From Cytidiella melzeri (taxonomy: Eukaryota > Basidiomycota > Agaricomycetes > Polyporales > Irpicaceae): DNA of 62,836 nucleotides. Where the stretch lies: positions 1 through 62,836 of the forward strand of contig JABYQR010000275.1 in NCBI GenBank assembly GCA_022592445.1, given 5' to 3'. Position numbers and translations under genes: made by a program. The notes beneath the pieces are model-generated. The model did no database searches, was not told where the DNA came from, and saw only the letters and a program-made list of their open reading frames with translations. The stretch's first letter is position 1; every line of letters begins with the position of its first letter. This document shows, one piece after another, positions 1 to 11,900 of this stretch.

Positions 1-613
1 TTCTCTCCAAGGGATTGATTCCTCAGCACATTTCTACTCCGCCCTCGTCGGCATCATTCCCCCGCCTATGCGCATACTCGCGCTAGCTACGAGGCTGGCG
101 TGCGTTCTCGTACTCCTGCGGGCGAGAAGTACAACTACAACCCCATCTCTCTGAGCGTCGAGTTCGCCGCGACTTCCATAGCTGGCGACTCGCTCATCCA
201 CTGACCGCTCTCGGTCCAAGGGTTTGTCAACCCTCGTTCCTCGCGATAGGCCCGCTGGTGGTTCATCCGCCGCGTCGCCACCAGTCGACAAACGTGTCGA
301 ACGTCCGGCGAAAGCCACTTCCTCCGCTCGTGCGGCCGCCGCTCCTTACTCAAGGAGAAGTCCGTCGTGACACTTCGAAGATGAAGTGTTACAACTGCAA
401 CGAGACAGGCCACACACGCCTACTTGCCCTTCGCCCTGGACAGAGAAGTCCAAGGAGGCGATGAAGAGGAAGGGTATCACCCGGAAGTCGTCGCTGCTGG
501 TGCCAAGGGCAAAGCTGCCACGCTGCCGCTGCTGTTGCCACTCCCGCTGTCGCTGGTCTGTCGACCACTACTCCTCGTTGCAACCAGAGCGCGTGGGTGT
601 CGGCTCTCTCTGA
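1..613 (+). pseudogene. Copia Gag, C-terminal part with disrupted zinc knuckle
   Basis: Gag forms the virus-like particle and its CCHC knuckle binds the RNA. A knuckle start (CYNCNETGHT) is read at about 381-413 and its last part (PTCPSPW) continues in another frame, because the AC run in ggccacacac is two bases too long for the CX2CX4HX4C pattern. Downstream residues are lysine-rich, as expected after a copia knuckle. Upstream sequence to the window edge keeps Gag-like composition but is also broken by stops. Seen: knuckle and frame change. Inferred: the insertion as cause. Confidence 0.7.
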
Positions 614-699
614 GTCCGACGTCACTATGCACGTAAGTACTTCGCTTACTACTACACTTTTCCTACTCTACTTCCGCTGTATGCGACTTCGTCAACAGA

Positions 700-2141
700 C
701 GAGTCGGTACATATTCTTGATACTGGCGCGACTATACACTGTACGCCGTATCGAGACTTACTTTTCAATGTCCACTCCGTACCAACTATCGTACTGACTG
801 TTGCCAACTCAGAACAACTAGTTTTGAAACTCGCTGGTGACATGGTACTCGAGGTGGAACAGGAAAGTGGTAAGCTTACTGAACTTTGCTAAAGAACGTC
901 TACTTCAACTCAACTCTACCTTTTACTTTAATCAGCGTTGGAAAACTGGACTCTGATTATCGTTTTACTTTTTATAACAATCTTTGTACTATATACGACT
1001 CAAACTCGACTTGTGTGGCTGTTGTTAGAAAATCAAATGATTTATACACGCTATCATCAACTCGAGTGACTTCTTTAGCAAGCGTGCATAGAACTGGCAT
1101 TACTCTACTTGAACTACATAAAAAACTCGGTCATCTCAGTTACTTCATGATCAAGAAACTACTTCAAACTTCGTCAATCATTACTGATCATATAACTGAC
1201 CATACTGAAACTCCGTGCGAGGATTGTTTACTTAACAATATCCATCGCAATACCGTACCTAAACTTCGTTCTTCATCGTTAGCTGAAGCTTTCGGAGATC
1301 ACTTTCATATCGACATCTTTGGGCCTCTACCCACAGCGTCGATTACTGGTAAACAAAATACTGGTTGACTATCGTCGACGATGCTACTAGATGGTTAGTA
1401 CTTGCACCACTAGTTACTAAAGATGACGCCTATACTCAATGGGTCATTTTCTCTACTGAACTTTTGACGCAATATGGTATTCGTGTCAAGATACTTCAAG
1501 CCAATAACGACGGTGTCTTTACCAGTAAAGCTATGACTGCTTACTTGAAAACTCAAGGAACTATACTACGTCTTACTGTACATGATACTCCTCAGCAAAA
1601 CGGTGTTGCTGAGCGTGTACATCAAACTATTATGAACTTGATTCGAGTAAACCTGCATACTGCATCTTTACCAAATCGACTATGGTGGTACGCTGCATTA
1701 TACGCGATGTATGTGTACAATCGTTCTCCTCGTACTATACTTAACTACAAAACTCCTTACTTTAAGCGATATGGCACAGATGCTAACCTTGATGGACTTC
1801 AAGTCTTCGGTCAGCCGTGCATCGTATACGACGAATATCGCACAAATAAACTAGCATCTAAGGGTAAAAGGGGAGTCTGGATAGGCTTCGCTGAACACTC
1901 TAAAGGTCACTATGTTTACTTCGGACAACGTGTCGGAGTTGAACGTAACTTGCAATTCGTTGACTCTACGATACGAATTGAAGGGGAGAAAGAACCAAAT
2001 GTCGAAAAACTTACTACTGAAAAACAACTTGAACTTGAGGACAACCCTCACATAGAACCAATGGAAATCGACGAGCCTGACCCTACTGGTCCAAGGCGTT
2101 CCAACAGAACTCCTCAACTATGCGTAAAGCTCGTGGTCTAA
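700..2141 (+). pseudogene. Copia protease and integrase region
   Basis: The protease motif ILDTGATIHCT is at about 712-744, the active Asp codon being at 718. A GAG-pre-integrase segment follows (886-1200) with the HLSYFMIKKLL and CEDCL landmarks of the HHCC zinc-binding module. The integrase core has its first Asp in HIDIFGPLP (about 1308) and its Glu in NGVAERVH (about 1610). At the place of the second Asp, the usual DNGG signature reads NNDG, so the middle catalytic residue is Asn (codon 1503-1505). Frames change near 890 and 1362. Some ORFs in this region open only on TTG. The enzyme would be inactive even if the frames were restored. Confidence 0.88.
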
Positions 2142-3055
2142 ACTACGACGAAGTAGACACTAACATTGCTTTCTACTTAACTGAGTTTAACGCTTACTAT
2201 GCTGAGGACGTCGGTGACCCTGTCACTTTCAAAGATGTACTTAATCACCCTCTCAAAGACGATTGGTTTAAGTCTATGAAACTTGAGGTTGATACACTAG
2301 AACAACTCGGCACTTGGGAATACTGTATCCCGCCGCCAAATGCCAACATTACTGGTTCTCGCTTTGTCTACAAGACCAAGTACGAACATGGCAAAGTTAC
2401 TAAACTCAAGTCAAGACTTGTTGCGCAAGGATACTCTCAGCGCAATGGTATTGATTACTATGCAAACGACTTGTTCGCTCCAGTCGCGCGCATGAGTTCT
2501 ATGCGACTCATACTTACACTTGCGGCTTCACTACACTTCGAGATTAACCAACTCGATGTTAAGTCTGCTTACTTATACGGTAAAATTAACGATGATGAAG
2601 ATCTTTATCTTCGTCCGCCGCCTGGCGACTTACTGCCCAACTTGCCTAAGGGCTGGGTACTTAAACTACGCAAAACTATCTATGGCCTTAAACAAGCCGG
2701 ACGTCGCTGGTACAAGGTACTATGCGATATACTTTTCCAACTTGGACTCAAGCGTTCAGACTACGATAACGCTGTCTTCTACCTTTACAGGGGAGACAAA
2801 CTAATACTTATACTCGCTGTTCATGTCGACGATATTACTCTCTGTACTATTACTTCTGTCGTCGCTGAACAATTCGAGATAGCACTTAGACAACATGTCG
2901 AAGTAACAAACGGTGGTACTATCCACTGGATGCTTGGCATGGAGATCGATTACGACAAAGCCTCTGGTGTTATCAAGCTTCGTCAACGCGATTATATCCA
3001 AACTATACTTAAACGAAACAACTTTGACCAGATCATACATGCCGTACGCCTATGA
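2120..3055 (+). pseudogene. Copia reverse transcriptase domain
   Basis: This is a long uninterrupted RVT_2-type reading frame that would copy element RNA into cDNA inside the particle. Landmarks in order are HPLKDDWFKSMKLEVDTLEQ, SRLVAQGYSQRNGIDY, the first catalytic Asp in QLDVKSAYLYGK, the YGLKQAGRRWY block, and the active-site pair in LAVHVDDITL (usual YVDD, here HVDD). It ends in MLGMEIDY...KLRQRDYIQ, the normal connection to RNase H. The frame is lost at its start relative to integrase and near 3030 relative to RNase H. Domain content is complete. Confidence 0.92.
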
Positions 3056-3795
3056 TACACGAGCACAACTTAGCCCCCCGTGACTCGAAAGAACCTCGTC
3101 AGGACGCTGACGCTATTAAACAATACATGTCTTTAGTCGGTGGTTTACGATACGTCGCTGACTGTACTCGACCAGACGTTGCATACTGCACTGGTCAACT
3201 TGCACGATACTTAGCTGACCCTTCTAAGGAACACTTTGCTGCAGCTAAACAGTGTTACCTATACTTGAAGGGAACGTGCAATTACTGGCTTGTCCTAGGA
3301 AACCAAGCAACTACTACTAATACTTCACTTGTCGGATACGCTGATTCTGACGGTATGACTACATACGGCAATAAACCAATAATGGGCTACACCTTCACAT
3401 ATAATGACTCGCTTATCTCTTGGTCAAGTAAGCGTGGTTCACTCGTAACACTATCGGTCACCGAAGCCGAATTATATGCCTTAGCGCATGCGTCAACTGA
3501 AGCTATATATCTAAAAGCTCTCATTGACGAACTACTCAACTTTACTATGGATCCTGTCAAAATGTATACTGACAGTGCATCAACTATTGCCATTGTTAGC
3601 TCACCTGACGAGCAACATTTGCAACGAACTAAACACTTCAAGATTCATAAGAATCTCATCAGCAATCGTGTACTCAAGAAGTATATAAGTATTCATCACA
3701 TATCTTCTAACGATCAACATGCTGATACACTTACTAAAGCACTACCTCTCAAAAAACTCAAGCACTTCAATGAACTACTTCATATTCGTGCTTGA
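3030..3795 (+). pseudogene. Copia RNase H domain, C-terminus of Pol
   Basis: This segment continues the copia polyprotein in a different frame from RT. It carries VGGLRYVADCTRPDVAY, then the RNase H core: Asp in VGYADSDGM, Glu in SVTEAELYALA, Asp in YTDSASTIAIV, and the tail RTKHFKIHKNLI and QHADTLTKALP, which is typical of copia C-termini. The stop codon at 3793-3795 directly precedes the purine tract. The frame change from RT lies around 3025-3035. Confidence 0.92.
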
Positions 3796-3802
3796 AGGGG
3801 AG

Positions 3803-3973
3803 TGTTTGACTATATTAAATTAGACGCTTAACGTACGAGCGCCGTAGTTACTGTATATAAGACTTACTCCGATCAATGCAACTCTACGCACTTTTGATCC
3901 CCAACTCCCACTGTGTGATCCCCCTCAGTCTTACTCTCTCAACGCTTTCCTCTACTTGCATAGCCTTCTAACA
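3803..3973 (+). repeat. 3' LTR of the copia element (171 bp)
   Basis: It begins TGTTTGAC immediately after the purine-rich tract GAAGGGGAG (3794-3802) and ends TTCTAACA, so the ends form the short inverted repeat TGTT/AACA. Short LTRs of this size are common in fungal copia elements. It contains a tgtatataag TATA-like stretch at about 3851-3860. The 5' LTR needed for pairwise comparison is outside the window. Confidence 0.85.
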
Positions 3974-4383
3974 TCTCTGGCCAAGCACAAGAATTCAGCA
4001 CTTACTTTGCCTTGCTTTGACAGCAAATTATTTGTAATTGGTGGGAAATCATATCTCAGTCAACTACATAGCACAGCACCAATCAGGCATTTAGTCACCT
4101 GGACTGCTTCAAGGTAACTTCACACTGCACAAGGAATAATTCTATACACTCATGCTTGTTGCTTTGTATTGTGCTGCCACGTTTTGCCTGCAGATGAGGC
4201 AGATAATAACTGTGGTATTGTGTCTAGCTGCACCACAGCATTTGCAGATTATTCTGTAGTCCCATCTTTGAATGTTTGGGAAACACTGGTTGTTGTGCTC
4301 CCAGAGGCAGTCACCATGACTCCTGCTGTTCATACAAATTTTGATGATGCAATATGAAGATTATGAATTGAGAATTTAGTGGT
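3974..4383. other. Intergenic, no gene recognised
   Basis: Short ORFs overlap on both strands but none has homology landmarks or splice logic that I can support. The last five bases (gtggt, 4379-4383) are the left copy of a target-site duplication. Confidence 0.5.
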
Positions 4384-5140
4384 TGTCACGGAGACGGAGC
4401 TCGACGTAACGACTAGGGACACGGAGTGGAAGACGACGACGAGGTGGTGGCAGGCGTATAGCACAATGCTCTCACCAGCTATAAACCTTATGCAGATATC
4501 TAGCCCAGTAAAGACCAAGTTAGTATTGTGACTACCAGCTATGTAGTACAAGAGGGGGTTGCTTACCTAGCCCAGTAAAGACCAAGAGGTCGAGATGGGG
4601 GGCTAGGAGCGTACATGTAGCAGTATATATAGACTTCAGGGACCTGCGCACAGACCATGTTGAGGGCAGGCTTTGCAAGAAGCCGTGTGAACGAAGAACA
4701 AAAGGACTACCTAAAGGAGAACAATAGCTATTGTCTAGACCTTGCCAAGAACTCTACTCGTGAGAGAATCTATCTAAAAGGAGACCAACTATTGTATTCC
4801 ATTCCCACACCTGTGAGAACATCCTTCCATAAAGAGAACAATAGGGAAAGAACAATAAGGAGCCCATGTGGATGGTATCTATGACGTCAAACCCTAGCTA
4901 TGGGCTGAGCCATGTGTCTGTAGCCATGTGGTCTTACTTAAGCTAAGTCACATGCTAGTGTGACGTAGTAGCAAGTAATGTGACCGTGTGGAGCGTCTAA
5001 GCCACGTGATACGGGCGCTTAATAGACGTGCAAAGGAGTTTATGCAGAGAGAATTGAAACTGGGCTGTAGCCCGGAGTTTTACAGATAAAAACAAGAGGT
5101 AAATTGCGAAAATTAAGGGCTAGTCAGGCCATCCATGACA
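4384..5140 (-). repeat. Solo LTR, gypsy family G3, with target-site duplication
   Basis: This 757-bp unit begins TGTCACGG and ends CATGACA, a perfect TGTCA/TGACA terminal inverted repeat. It is flanked by GTGGT at 4379-4383 and again at 5141-5145. There is no internal region, so it is a solo LTR left by LTR-LTR recombination. Closely similar copies lie at 14835-16328 and 41413-42156 in the opposite orientation. Sense direction is inferred from the G1 LTR, with which it shares a layout: a TATATATA box (4624-4631) and, about 35 bp downstream on the minus strand, ATCTCGACCT. A repeated ~20-bp block lies at 4500-4519 and 4567-4586. Confidence 0.93.
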
Positions 5141-5759
5141 GTGGTGTAGATTGAGAGTTGTGCACTAGCAAAGTGTTTGGTCTTTATTGCCCTTGTGAGG
5201 GTGAATCATTCTCCCTGGGCCTCTCCATCTCAAGCACATGCTGAGAGAAATACATGAATTGTTGTAATTGCAGGGTTGGGGAGCATGCACGGGAAGGGGG
5301 CTTGTATGAGGGAACACACTGTCATTGAATAGCTATGGAAATACATAGTTTTTATATTATTTTAAAAAAGTGGATAAGCTAAAAAGAGAAATCTGAAGCA
5401 GGAAATCCACACAGAATGACGAAAGGCAGGTGGCTGGAACAAATGGATATAAACAAAAAAATGGCTGGAAAACTAAAATAACAACATGAATTACAGTTGG
5501 AGTTTACACATGAAGTTTGAGGGATTGGTAATCTGTGGGAAGAACACAGGAGAGGTTGAGAACACCCAACAAATGGCGTACAGGAGTCTCTTGACACAGG
5601 AAATCATCATTAGGCACCCTAAAATATTAGCTCCTTGGTGGGGACTGATGTAAATAATATATTCCCACATGAGCAGAAATAACCAGACATTCTGCTGGTA
5701 CAGAAACAATCCGTGCCATCAAATTTTCAATTAATCCCATTTTTGAGAGACATCAGAAC
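5141..5759. other. Intergenic, no gene recognised
   Basis: AT-rich, low-information sequence between a solo LTR and a MITE. The minus-strand ORFs at 5379-5597 and 5491-5709 overlap each other in different frames and show no recognisable domain. Confidence 0.5.
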
Positions 5760-5761
5760 TA

Positions 5762-6298
5762 CAGTTGACTCTCTCTTATCCCATAGCTCCTGTAACCCAT
5801 AATCTCCACAACCCATACTTTTTTGAATCCACCAAGTTGGTTTCCTGCCAGAGTCAAACCAAAACCCATCACACCCCCATAGCCCATAATTCATACCTTT
5901 CTAAGGTTGAAACCCTATACTTTCAGCCTCAAGAAGTTTCACAAAACTGCATTTTTAGTTGAATATCCATGTTAAAAATCTTGCTTGTGAGCAAAACTGT
6001 TTGCTCAAATTGCTTTGCAAAAATATGTTGAGATCACGCCAGCACTTCACTTAGCATTGATAATGATAAGAAATTACAATGAAAAATCAACCTTCTCCTT
6101 TCCAGTTTCTGAGAACTGTTCTCAGAAATGGCTCAACAATTGAATACACTAACTTGTATGTATTTGTTGTACTGGGACACGTATATATGTTCAATGTCCT
6201 ATGGGCGCTTTTTGTGACAACATCCCTCACGACCCATAATCCCCATAAACCATACTTTTTTTTGTCCAGAGGGATATGGATTATAAGAGAGTCCACTG
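5762..6298. mobile_element. pogo/Tc1-mariner-like MITE (537 bp)
   Basis: The left end reads CAGTTGACTCTCTCTTAT and the right end, reverse complemented, CAGTGGACTCTCTTATAATC. Both are flanked by TA (5760-5761 and 6299-6300), the duplication made by Tc1/mariner and pogo/Fot1 transposases, and CAGT...GACTCTC ends are typical of pogo-like elements. Three subterminal direct repeats of an acccataatc...catactttt block occur near 5791, 5868 and 6233. No transposase is encoded, so it would move only with an enzyme supplied elsewhere. Confidence 0.85.
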
Positions 6299-6300
6299 TA

Positions 6301-7222
6301 CTATACTGCCTCTGGAAGCTCAGCAACTGGTGTCTCCTAGAATGTCTGGGTATGAGACTACTTAATTCAAATTCAATCACATAATGTGCCAGCAAACAGG
6401 CCTACTTTCTTTTCCCTATCCACGTTCATGAAGAGCTGTGGGTAAAATAGTCACATGTGAAACCATTATCCATTGTCATGAAGCAGCTGTCAGCACCTGC
6501 CCCAATTGTGATTTGTTTTGTACAGTCCTTGACTGAGTGGTGTGGACGGAACAGCAAGGCAGTGGTGTTCCAAGTGCCACAACCTATACTTGGCAGAGAC
6601 ATGAAGGGAGTCATGGACTCCCAGCCCCATGGTGGCTGGCGGCTGCGAGTGCCCACTGCAACTGCTATTTTCTGGCAGTTAGTTTGGATGAGTACACCTC
6701 GAGTTGGGCTACACATGGCTTCGCGCTGAGCTGAGTGTGTGAAACGCGTGAAGCCGTCATCTGAAAATTGGTCGTTTCCACATGTAAACCAGCTGAAGGA
6801 CGAAATGGCCCCATGCTGTGGCCACACACGGCTGGTGGTCAGCTGTCGCATCAGCCCTCATTAGTGTGGCTTAGCAGTGTACGTTTGGTGTGGCACATGT
6901 CGCAGCGGCCGGTTTCAGGGAGTCGGGTGAGGACACATGACAATCGAGCTGGTACCCAACATTGTGTTGACTGGGTTGCGCATGACTACTCGTGGGGACA
7001 GGTGATGAGGCAGGCTAGTGTCAGGATTGTGTTGGGACGGGTTTCAGGTGAACTGTTGTGCGGCAGAGCAATTATAGACCATGTAGTGTGCAAGTGGAAG
7101 ACATATCTCAGGTACCAGACATTGCATGTAGGTGATGTGCACGAGAGGTATTGAACATGGTATTCATGAATTTGAATCATGGATTGCGGAACAGTACATG
7201 ACACAATACAATGAATGGTATA
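6301..7222. other. Probable subterminal region of a DNA transposon, no gene
   Basis: The overlapping minus-strand (6426-6851) and plus-strand (6457-6729, 6768-7154) ORFs have no recognisable domains, and I do not call them genes. The region lies between the MITE and the 3' end of the leftward gene of a divergent pair, so the left terminus of that unit may be here. I could not identify an inverted repeat, because the right terminus has been removed. Confidence 0.4.
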
Positions 7223-8555
7223 CTATGTGGACTCTGCAGTTGAGTCCTGCCCAGAGGATGGGCCAGCCTGAGTGCCCGAGCACACTACGCCTCCGTTATC
7301 CGATGACACCAAAAAGGCTTCATCAACTTGTTGCTGACGTTCATCCACCACTTTGTCCTCAGAAACCAGACTGATGGCATCTGCATTGTTGCCGTGTGCT
7401 CCCCTGTCGTTGTCGAGGACGGACTTGAAGACTCTAATCATCCCTTCAGAGACATTTTGAGCGAGTGAGTGTAGGGCAACATAGTGCGCGAGTTTCATTT
7501 TATCCCCTCCAGTCTTTTTGCGAAGACTAGCAAGGTGCTCGTCTAATGTGACCCAGTACGTTGGGGATGGATCTTCCTCGTAGACGAGGCGCTACGGAAC
7601 AGCATGTCAAGGAAAGAAGAAGTAAGAAGGTAAAGAACTCACCATCAACGCAACCCGAGCGCATAAGGGAATCGTCATTGTAATCGACCCCTTTGATGCT
7701 AATGCTTGAGTTAGCTGGAAGATGTCGACATGCCCAGTGGGATTTCCCTTGAGGCTCTTCTTGATCTGTGTCAACGGTGAGAATGTCAGTAGTATCAGTG
7801 GCAGAGAAAGCAAAACTCACCTCTTTTTTGATGATGGAACGAGCCTGAGTAAGCTCGTGAAACACCTCCTTCTCGAACTTGGCCCAGTCAGCTGGAATTT
7901 GCTTGATATTGTCTGGAAGTCCTAAGTGCAGAGTTTTGAGCAAAGTCTGCGGTGATTATCAGTAAGAGGTACCAGCAATGACGGCAGACGCGACGCACGC
8001 GTACAATATTGGCCGGAACGTCATCTCATCAATATGACGAGAGCCAGGGTGTAAGTAAGACTGCATATCCAAACATCTTGATATTTGTCTGAGCGGAAGA
8101 TAAATCAGCTAGTAGAAGCTAGCTTCTGAGGGCCTACCTGGAGATCCTCTGAGACCCAAAATTCAGGGGCAGCTGCGCAGATGCTTGAGAATGAGGCCAT
8201 AAGTTCAAGGCCGAGGGTGTATATCTCGAACAACTTGAGGGCATGTGGATCCTGCGCACAATGGGCAAGGCATATAAAAAGAAAACACAATACACACTGT
8301 CATAAGTTTCTCGACTTCCTTTGCTGCCTCGGTCTTCAACTTCTTTCTGGCAATGTACTTGTGCGCATGCAGTAGTAGATTCTCATTTGCTGGTTGTACA
8401 GAGGGTGACCGGTTACTATTGTTGTCTTCTGCTTCTGCATCATCTGTCTCGTCATCAGGAGCTGCGCGTTTTCCAAGTGGGGAGGCAGGCGGTGGTGTGT
8501 TGTCGCAATTGATAATGTCTTGAAGACTTGACAAAAGATGGTCAAAGGCAGTCAT
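7223..8555 (-). CDS. Hypothetical partner protein of a DNA-transposon-like unit
   Basis: I do not recognise a named domain. It is a multi-exon gene from an ATG at 8555 (MTAFDHLLSSLQDIINCDN) to a stop at 7223-7225. Exon 1 has an acidic, low-complexity stretch and a basic YIARKKLKTEAAKEVEKLM segment. Further exons contain LKLFEIYTLGLELMASFSSI, SYLHPGSRHIDEMTFRPIL, LPDNIKQIPADWAKFEKEVF and DPSPTYWVTLDEHL. Introns start GTGTGT, GTAGGC and GTACGC and end in AG. No stop interrupts the exons I could trace. It diverges from the transposase-like gene at 8996 across 440 bp, so the two may be co-mobilised. Function is unknown; nuclear action is a guess from the basic segment. Confidence 0.6.
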
Positions 8556-8995
8556 AGTTTATGTTGTTGAGTCGGCGGCCATGCAGAAGTGGGGGATGTT
8601 TGAGAACAACATCGAAGAGTGAAGATTTATGAGAAGAATAAGGTGTGTGGACTGAGGAGAATAGCTTGACATGTTGATGACAGAACAGACATGGAGTATG
8701 CGTGAACTTGTGCCGATGCGACTGTTTTGAAAGAAAACAAACTGAACCGGCGCCGCAAACATCAACCGGACCAGATTTGGGCTCGCTCTTTCTCTAACTG
8801 CAGCCTTCACATACGCCACAGACATCAATTATTCATACGATCTTCATATCATGACACAATTTCTTTGTGTTGAATCAGCGGGCGCGGTGACAGATGGACA
8901 GCTCGGAATTATGCACTTAAGCTGGCACGCTGTATTGTGATTTTGTTTCTCTGCTTCTTGAGGTCTCCACGAGCATCTCTCATCTCAGAATAACA
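8556..8995. promoter_or_regulatory. Bidirectional intergenic region of divergent pair
   Basis: This 440-bp stretch separates two divergent start codons (8555 leftward, 8996 rightward), so it must hold both promoters. I see no convincing TATA box for the rightward gene. No gene is contained here. Confidence 0.5.
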
Positions 8996-11900
8996 TGCCG
9001 GTGAAAAAGAAACTGCCAGAAGGTGAATTATGTTTGAGATTTGATATAAGTTTGCCACTCATCTGCTCTCAGACATAGTCAAATGCCCAACAAATCTGTT
9101 GCTCGTGCGATGTGTTCTGTGTCACCCAATTGGGGATACTCCCGCAGCAGACAATCAGTATTGGCTGGAGTGCAAGTATGTGAACAAGCACGTATCTCAG
9201 AGCAAAGCGCACCTTTGCTGCCTCAGAAAGCGGTCTGAGCAGATGGTAAATGAGCGGCTCCAAGCAGTGGCAGCTGCCTCCTCAGCTGCTGAAGTTGAAG
9301 CTGCTGCTGAGTTACACAACACACCTCTCCAGTCATACCTTCGCTTAGTGCAGTTCTCTCCACTAGTAGAAGACCAGGAACCTTCCCCACCCTTTTCCAT
9401 GGATGCTCAGGCTGAAGAAATGCTCTTTGGCTATGAGTGGAACCCTGATGAATTTTTTATGCAGATGCGCTCTACTGGATTGCAAGATGCAGAAAGACAC
9501 AAGATATCTGCAAGCATCGAGAGTTTTGGTTCATGGGATGCAGATCGTGCTACTTGCCAGCTTTCCGGTAATGAAGACTGCGGGTTGCTGGGGGATTTTG
9601 ATCCAGATGCTGGACTGGATTTGTTTGACGAAACTGTGGCAGCTGCAATGAATAACCTTGGTAAGCTCTATTTCTGCATCTGTAGATGAAAATTGACAGT
9701 GTATAAGATCTGCATGATCAGCTCAATGGTGATGATATCCAGCAGATAGCATTTGGCAGTAGTCACAAACTGCCCAACCCACAAGACCGGTGGTATCCGT
9801 ATGGGAGCAAAATTGTATGTTGCACTTATAGCAATGTTTTCCGCAATGATTCTGATTCTCAGACCACAGATAGCACTACTGGATATTCTCTACAATAGTC
9901 CTTGTCACCGCATCTCAAATGCGCAGATGAGCATGTTTCTGTGGGTGTTGAAGGAGATGAATGTGCCTGAGACACCTTCGCTCTACGGGTTTATCAAGAT
10001 TCAAGGTACGCTACGGCGCTGCAACGGTGTGGTTACTCATCAGTACAAATTGGCACATGGGAACAATTACTATCAAAATGATGTGGGCACCATAATTGCA
10101 CACGTACACCTATACTCACAACTATTAATGGTGCATTGGTCTGCTTGCTGACATACCCTCACAGGACTACATGAATCCCCTAGTCTGCCCAGAGATCTGT
10201 CATTATCCGGAAATTCCAGATGGTCCTGTTTCTGAGCTATGGCACTCCCACTGGTTTCAGAAGGAGATGGACCCCAATATGCTCACCCCGATGTATGTTG
10301 CAGCAAATGGCATCCAGCACTACTACGTTGGAGAGTTAGCGCAACTGAGAACAGAGGAGTTAGTTCTTCCAATATGTTGGATCATGTTCCAGGGCAAGTT
10401 GCATGCAGAGTCTTTTCCTATTGTTCGAGATTCTCAGGCAAGGCACTACTTGGTGTATGTTGACCCCCCACACTAACACTGTTTGCTCCAGTCGGGTCTG
10501 GCAAAGATATGCAACCGTGATGAAGACATCATCCTTGTTCAAGTGTCAGACTTGATGAGGAACTTCTTTGATCTGCAGCACAACCACGCAATACCACCAT
10601 TTGAAGGTTGGATTTCTGCTTCTCATCCATTTCATTCTGTACAACTCAGATCAACTTCAGATATATATCACGGTGTGTTATCGAAGATGCCCAATGCACT
10701 TCGTGAGCTGGCCCAAGGTGATCCTCTGTACACAAGCTTTGTGGACCTGTTTGGCAATGATGTCTCTGGCAATAAGTCAAAGTCGTGGAACAAACACAAC
10801 AATCTCTATGTCACGCACCGAAACCTTCCTCGTCAAATTTTGCAGCAAGATTTTCACATACATTTCCTCTCAACATCCCAACATGCCAGTGTCCCAGAGC
10901 AGATTGAAGGGTTCAAAGCACAGATAGAGTGAGTTTTTCATTGCAACCACCGTAAACTGCACCTTGAATATTGTTGGCCACTGACCAGCTCAACACATGC
11001 ACACCTGGTGCGCATCCGACACGCAGTTACTGGTCAACACATCCGCTTTCGCCTGTTTCTCAATGCAGAGCCAATGGACAACCCTATGCAGAGCAAAGCT
11101 AGTGGTCATATTGGTGGCAACTCTAACTGTTCCTGCCGAAAGTGTAAAGTTGGTGGCACTCATAGAGAGAAGATCACCAACAACAGTTACAACAGCCTTT
11201 TTTACGTATGCTATTTCCATGCCATCACTGTTGTATAGACAATACTCACACTTTGCTTATCTTCATAATCATCCGTGCTACAGGTAGGACAGGCATGAAG
11301 TGTTACAGAGACACTGCGCGAGGTCATTGTGCAAGTCAGTCAGGCATGTACAGGCGTATCAGCTCGGGTTGAAGAGCGTCAGAAAGCCAGTGGCGTGAAG
11401 GACGGATATACAGAACCATGGATTGCTAACCTCATCAATTGTGCTCGCGCTCTGAAGGTACAGGACCACACACGCTCACAAGAGAGCATCTACAGCGAAC
11501 TGATGGATTGGGTGACCAATAACTGGGACAATTCAATCCGAACCTTCGTATCACAGGTATGTGTGACTATCATCCTGGTATTGCCGTTATTGGAAGTCAA
11601 CAGTTTGACGAGGGACCTGCTAGGTTTTGACCCAACACAGGATACGCCCGTTGAAAACCTCCACACCGTCCTACTTGGCGTTGTGAAGTACATATGGTAC
11701 AAATCATGGTCAACTTGGTCTTCAGCGGAGAAGAAGCAATACGCGCAACGCCTCCAGGCTACAGATACTCACGGACTCAATATTCCACCAATTCGCGCAA
11801 ATTATATCACGCAGTACGCAAATTCTCTCGTTGGACGACAGTTGAAAACTATTGGCCAGGTCTCAGTATTCCAGGTCCATGATCTCGTTCAGCCCAAGGT

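Larger units (their letters stand above)
1..3973 (+). mobile_element. Ty1/copia LTR retrotransposon, 5' part outside window
   Basis: The order of domains is Gag zinc knuckle, aspartic protease, integrase, reverse transcriptase, RNase H, then a purine tract and an LTR. Protease-integrase-RT order is diagnostic of Ty1/copia. The 5' LTR and start of gag lie left of the window. Reading is broken by small frameshifts near 410, 890, 1362, 2125 and 3030, with few nonsense codons, so the copy is not coding as shown. The 3' end is defined by the purine tract at 3794-3802 and the 171-bp LTR that follows. The 5 bp after the LTR (tctct) would be one target duplication; its partner is outside the window. 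Confidence 0.93.

Noticed and set aside
6426..6851. 141-aa minus-strand ORF left of the divergent pair
   Set aside because: It overlaps plus-strand ORFs of equal length, has no recognisable motif, and its composition is not clearly protein-like.
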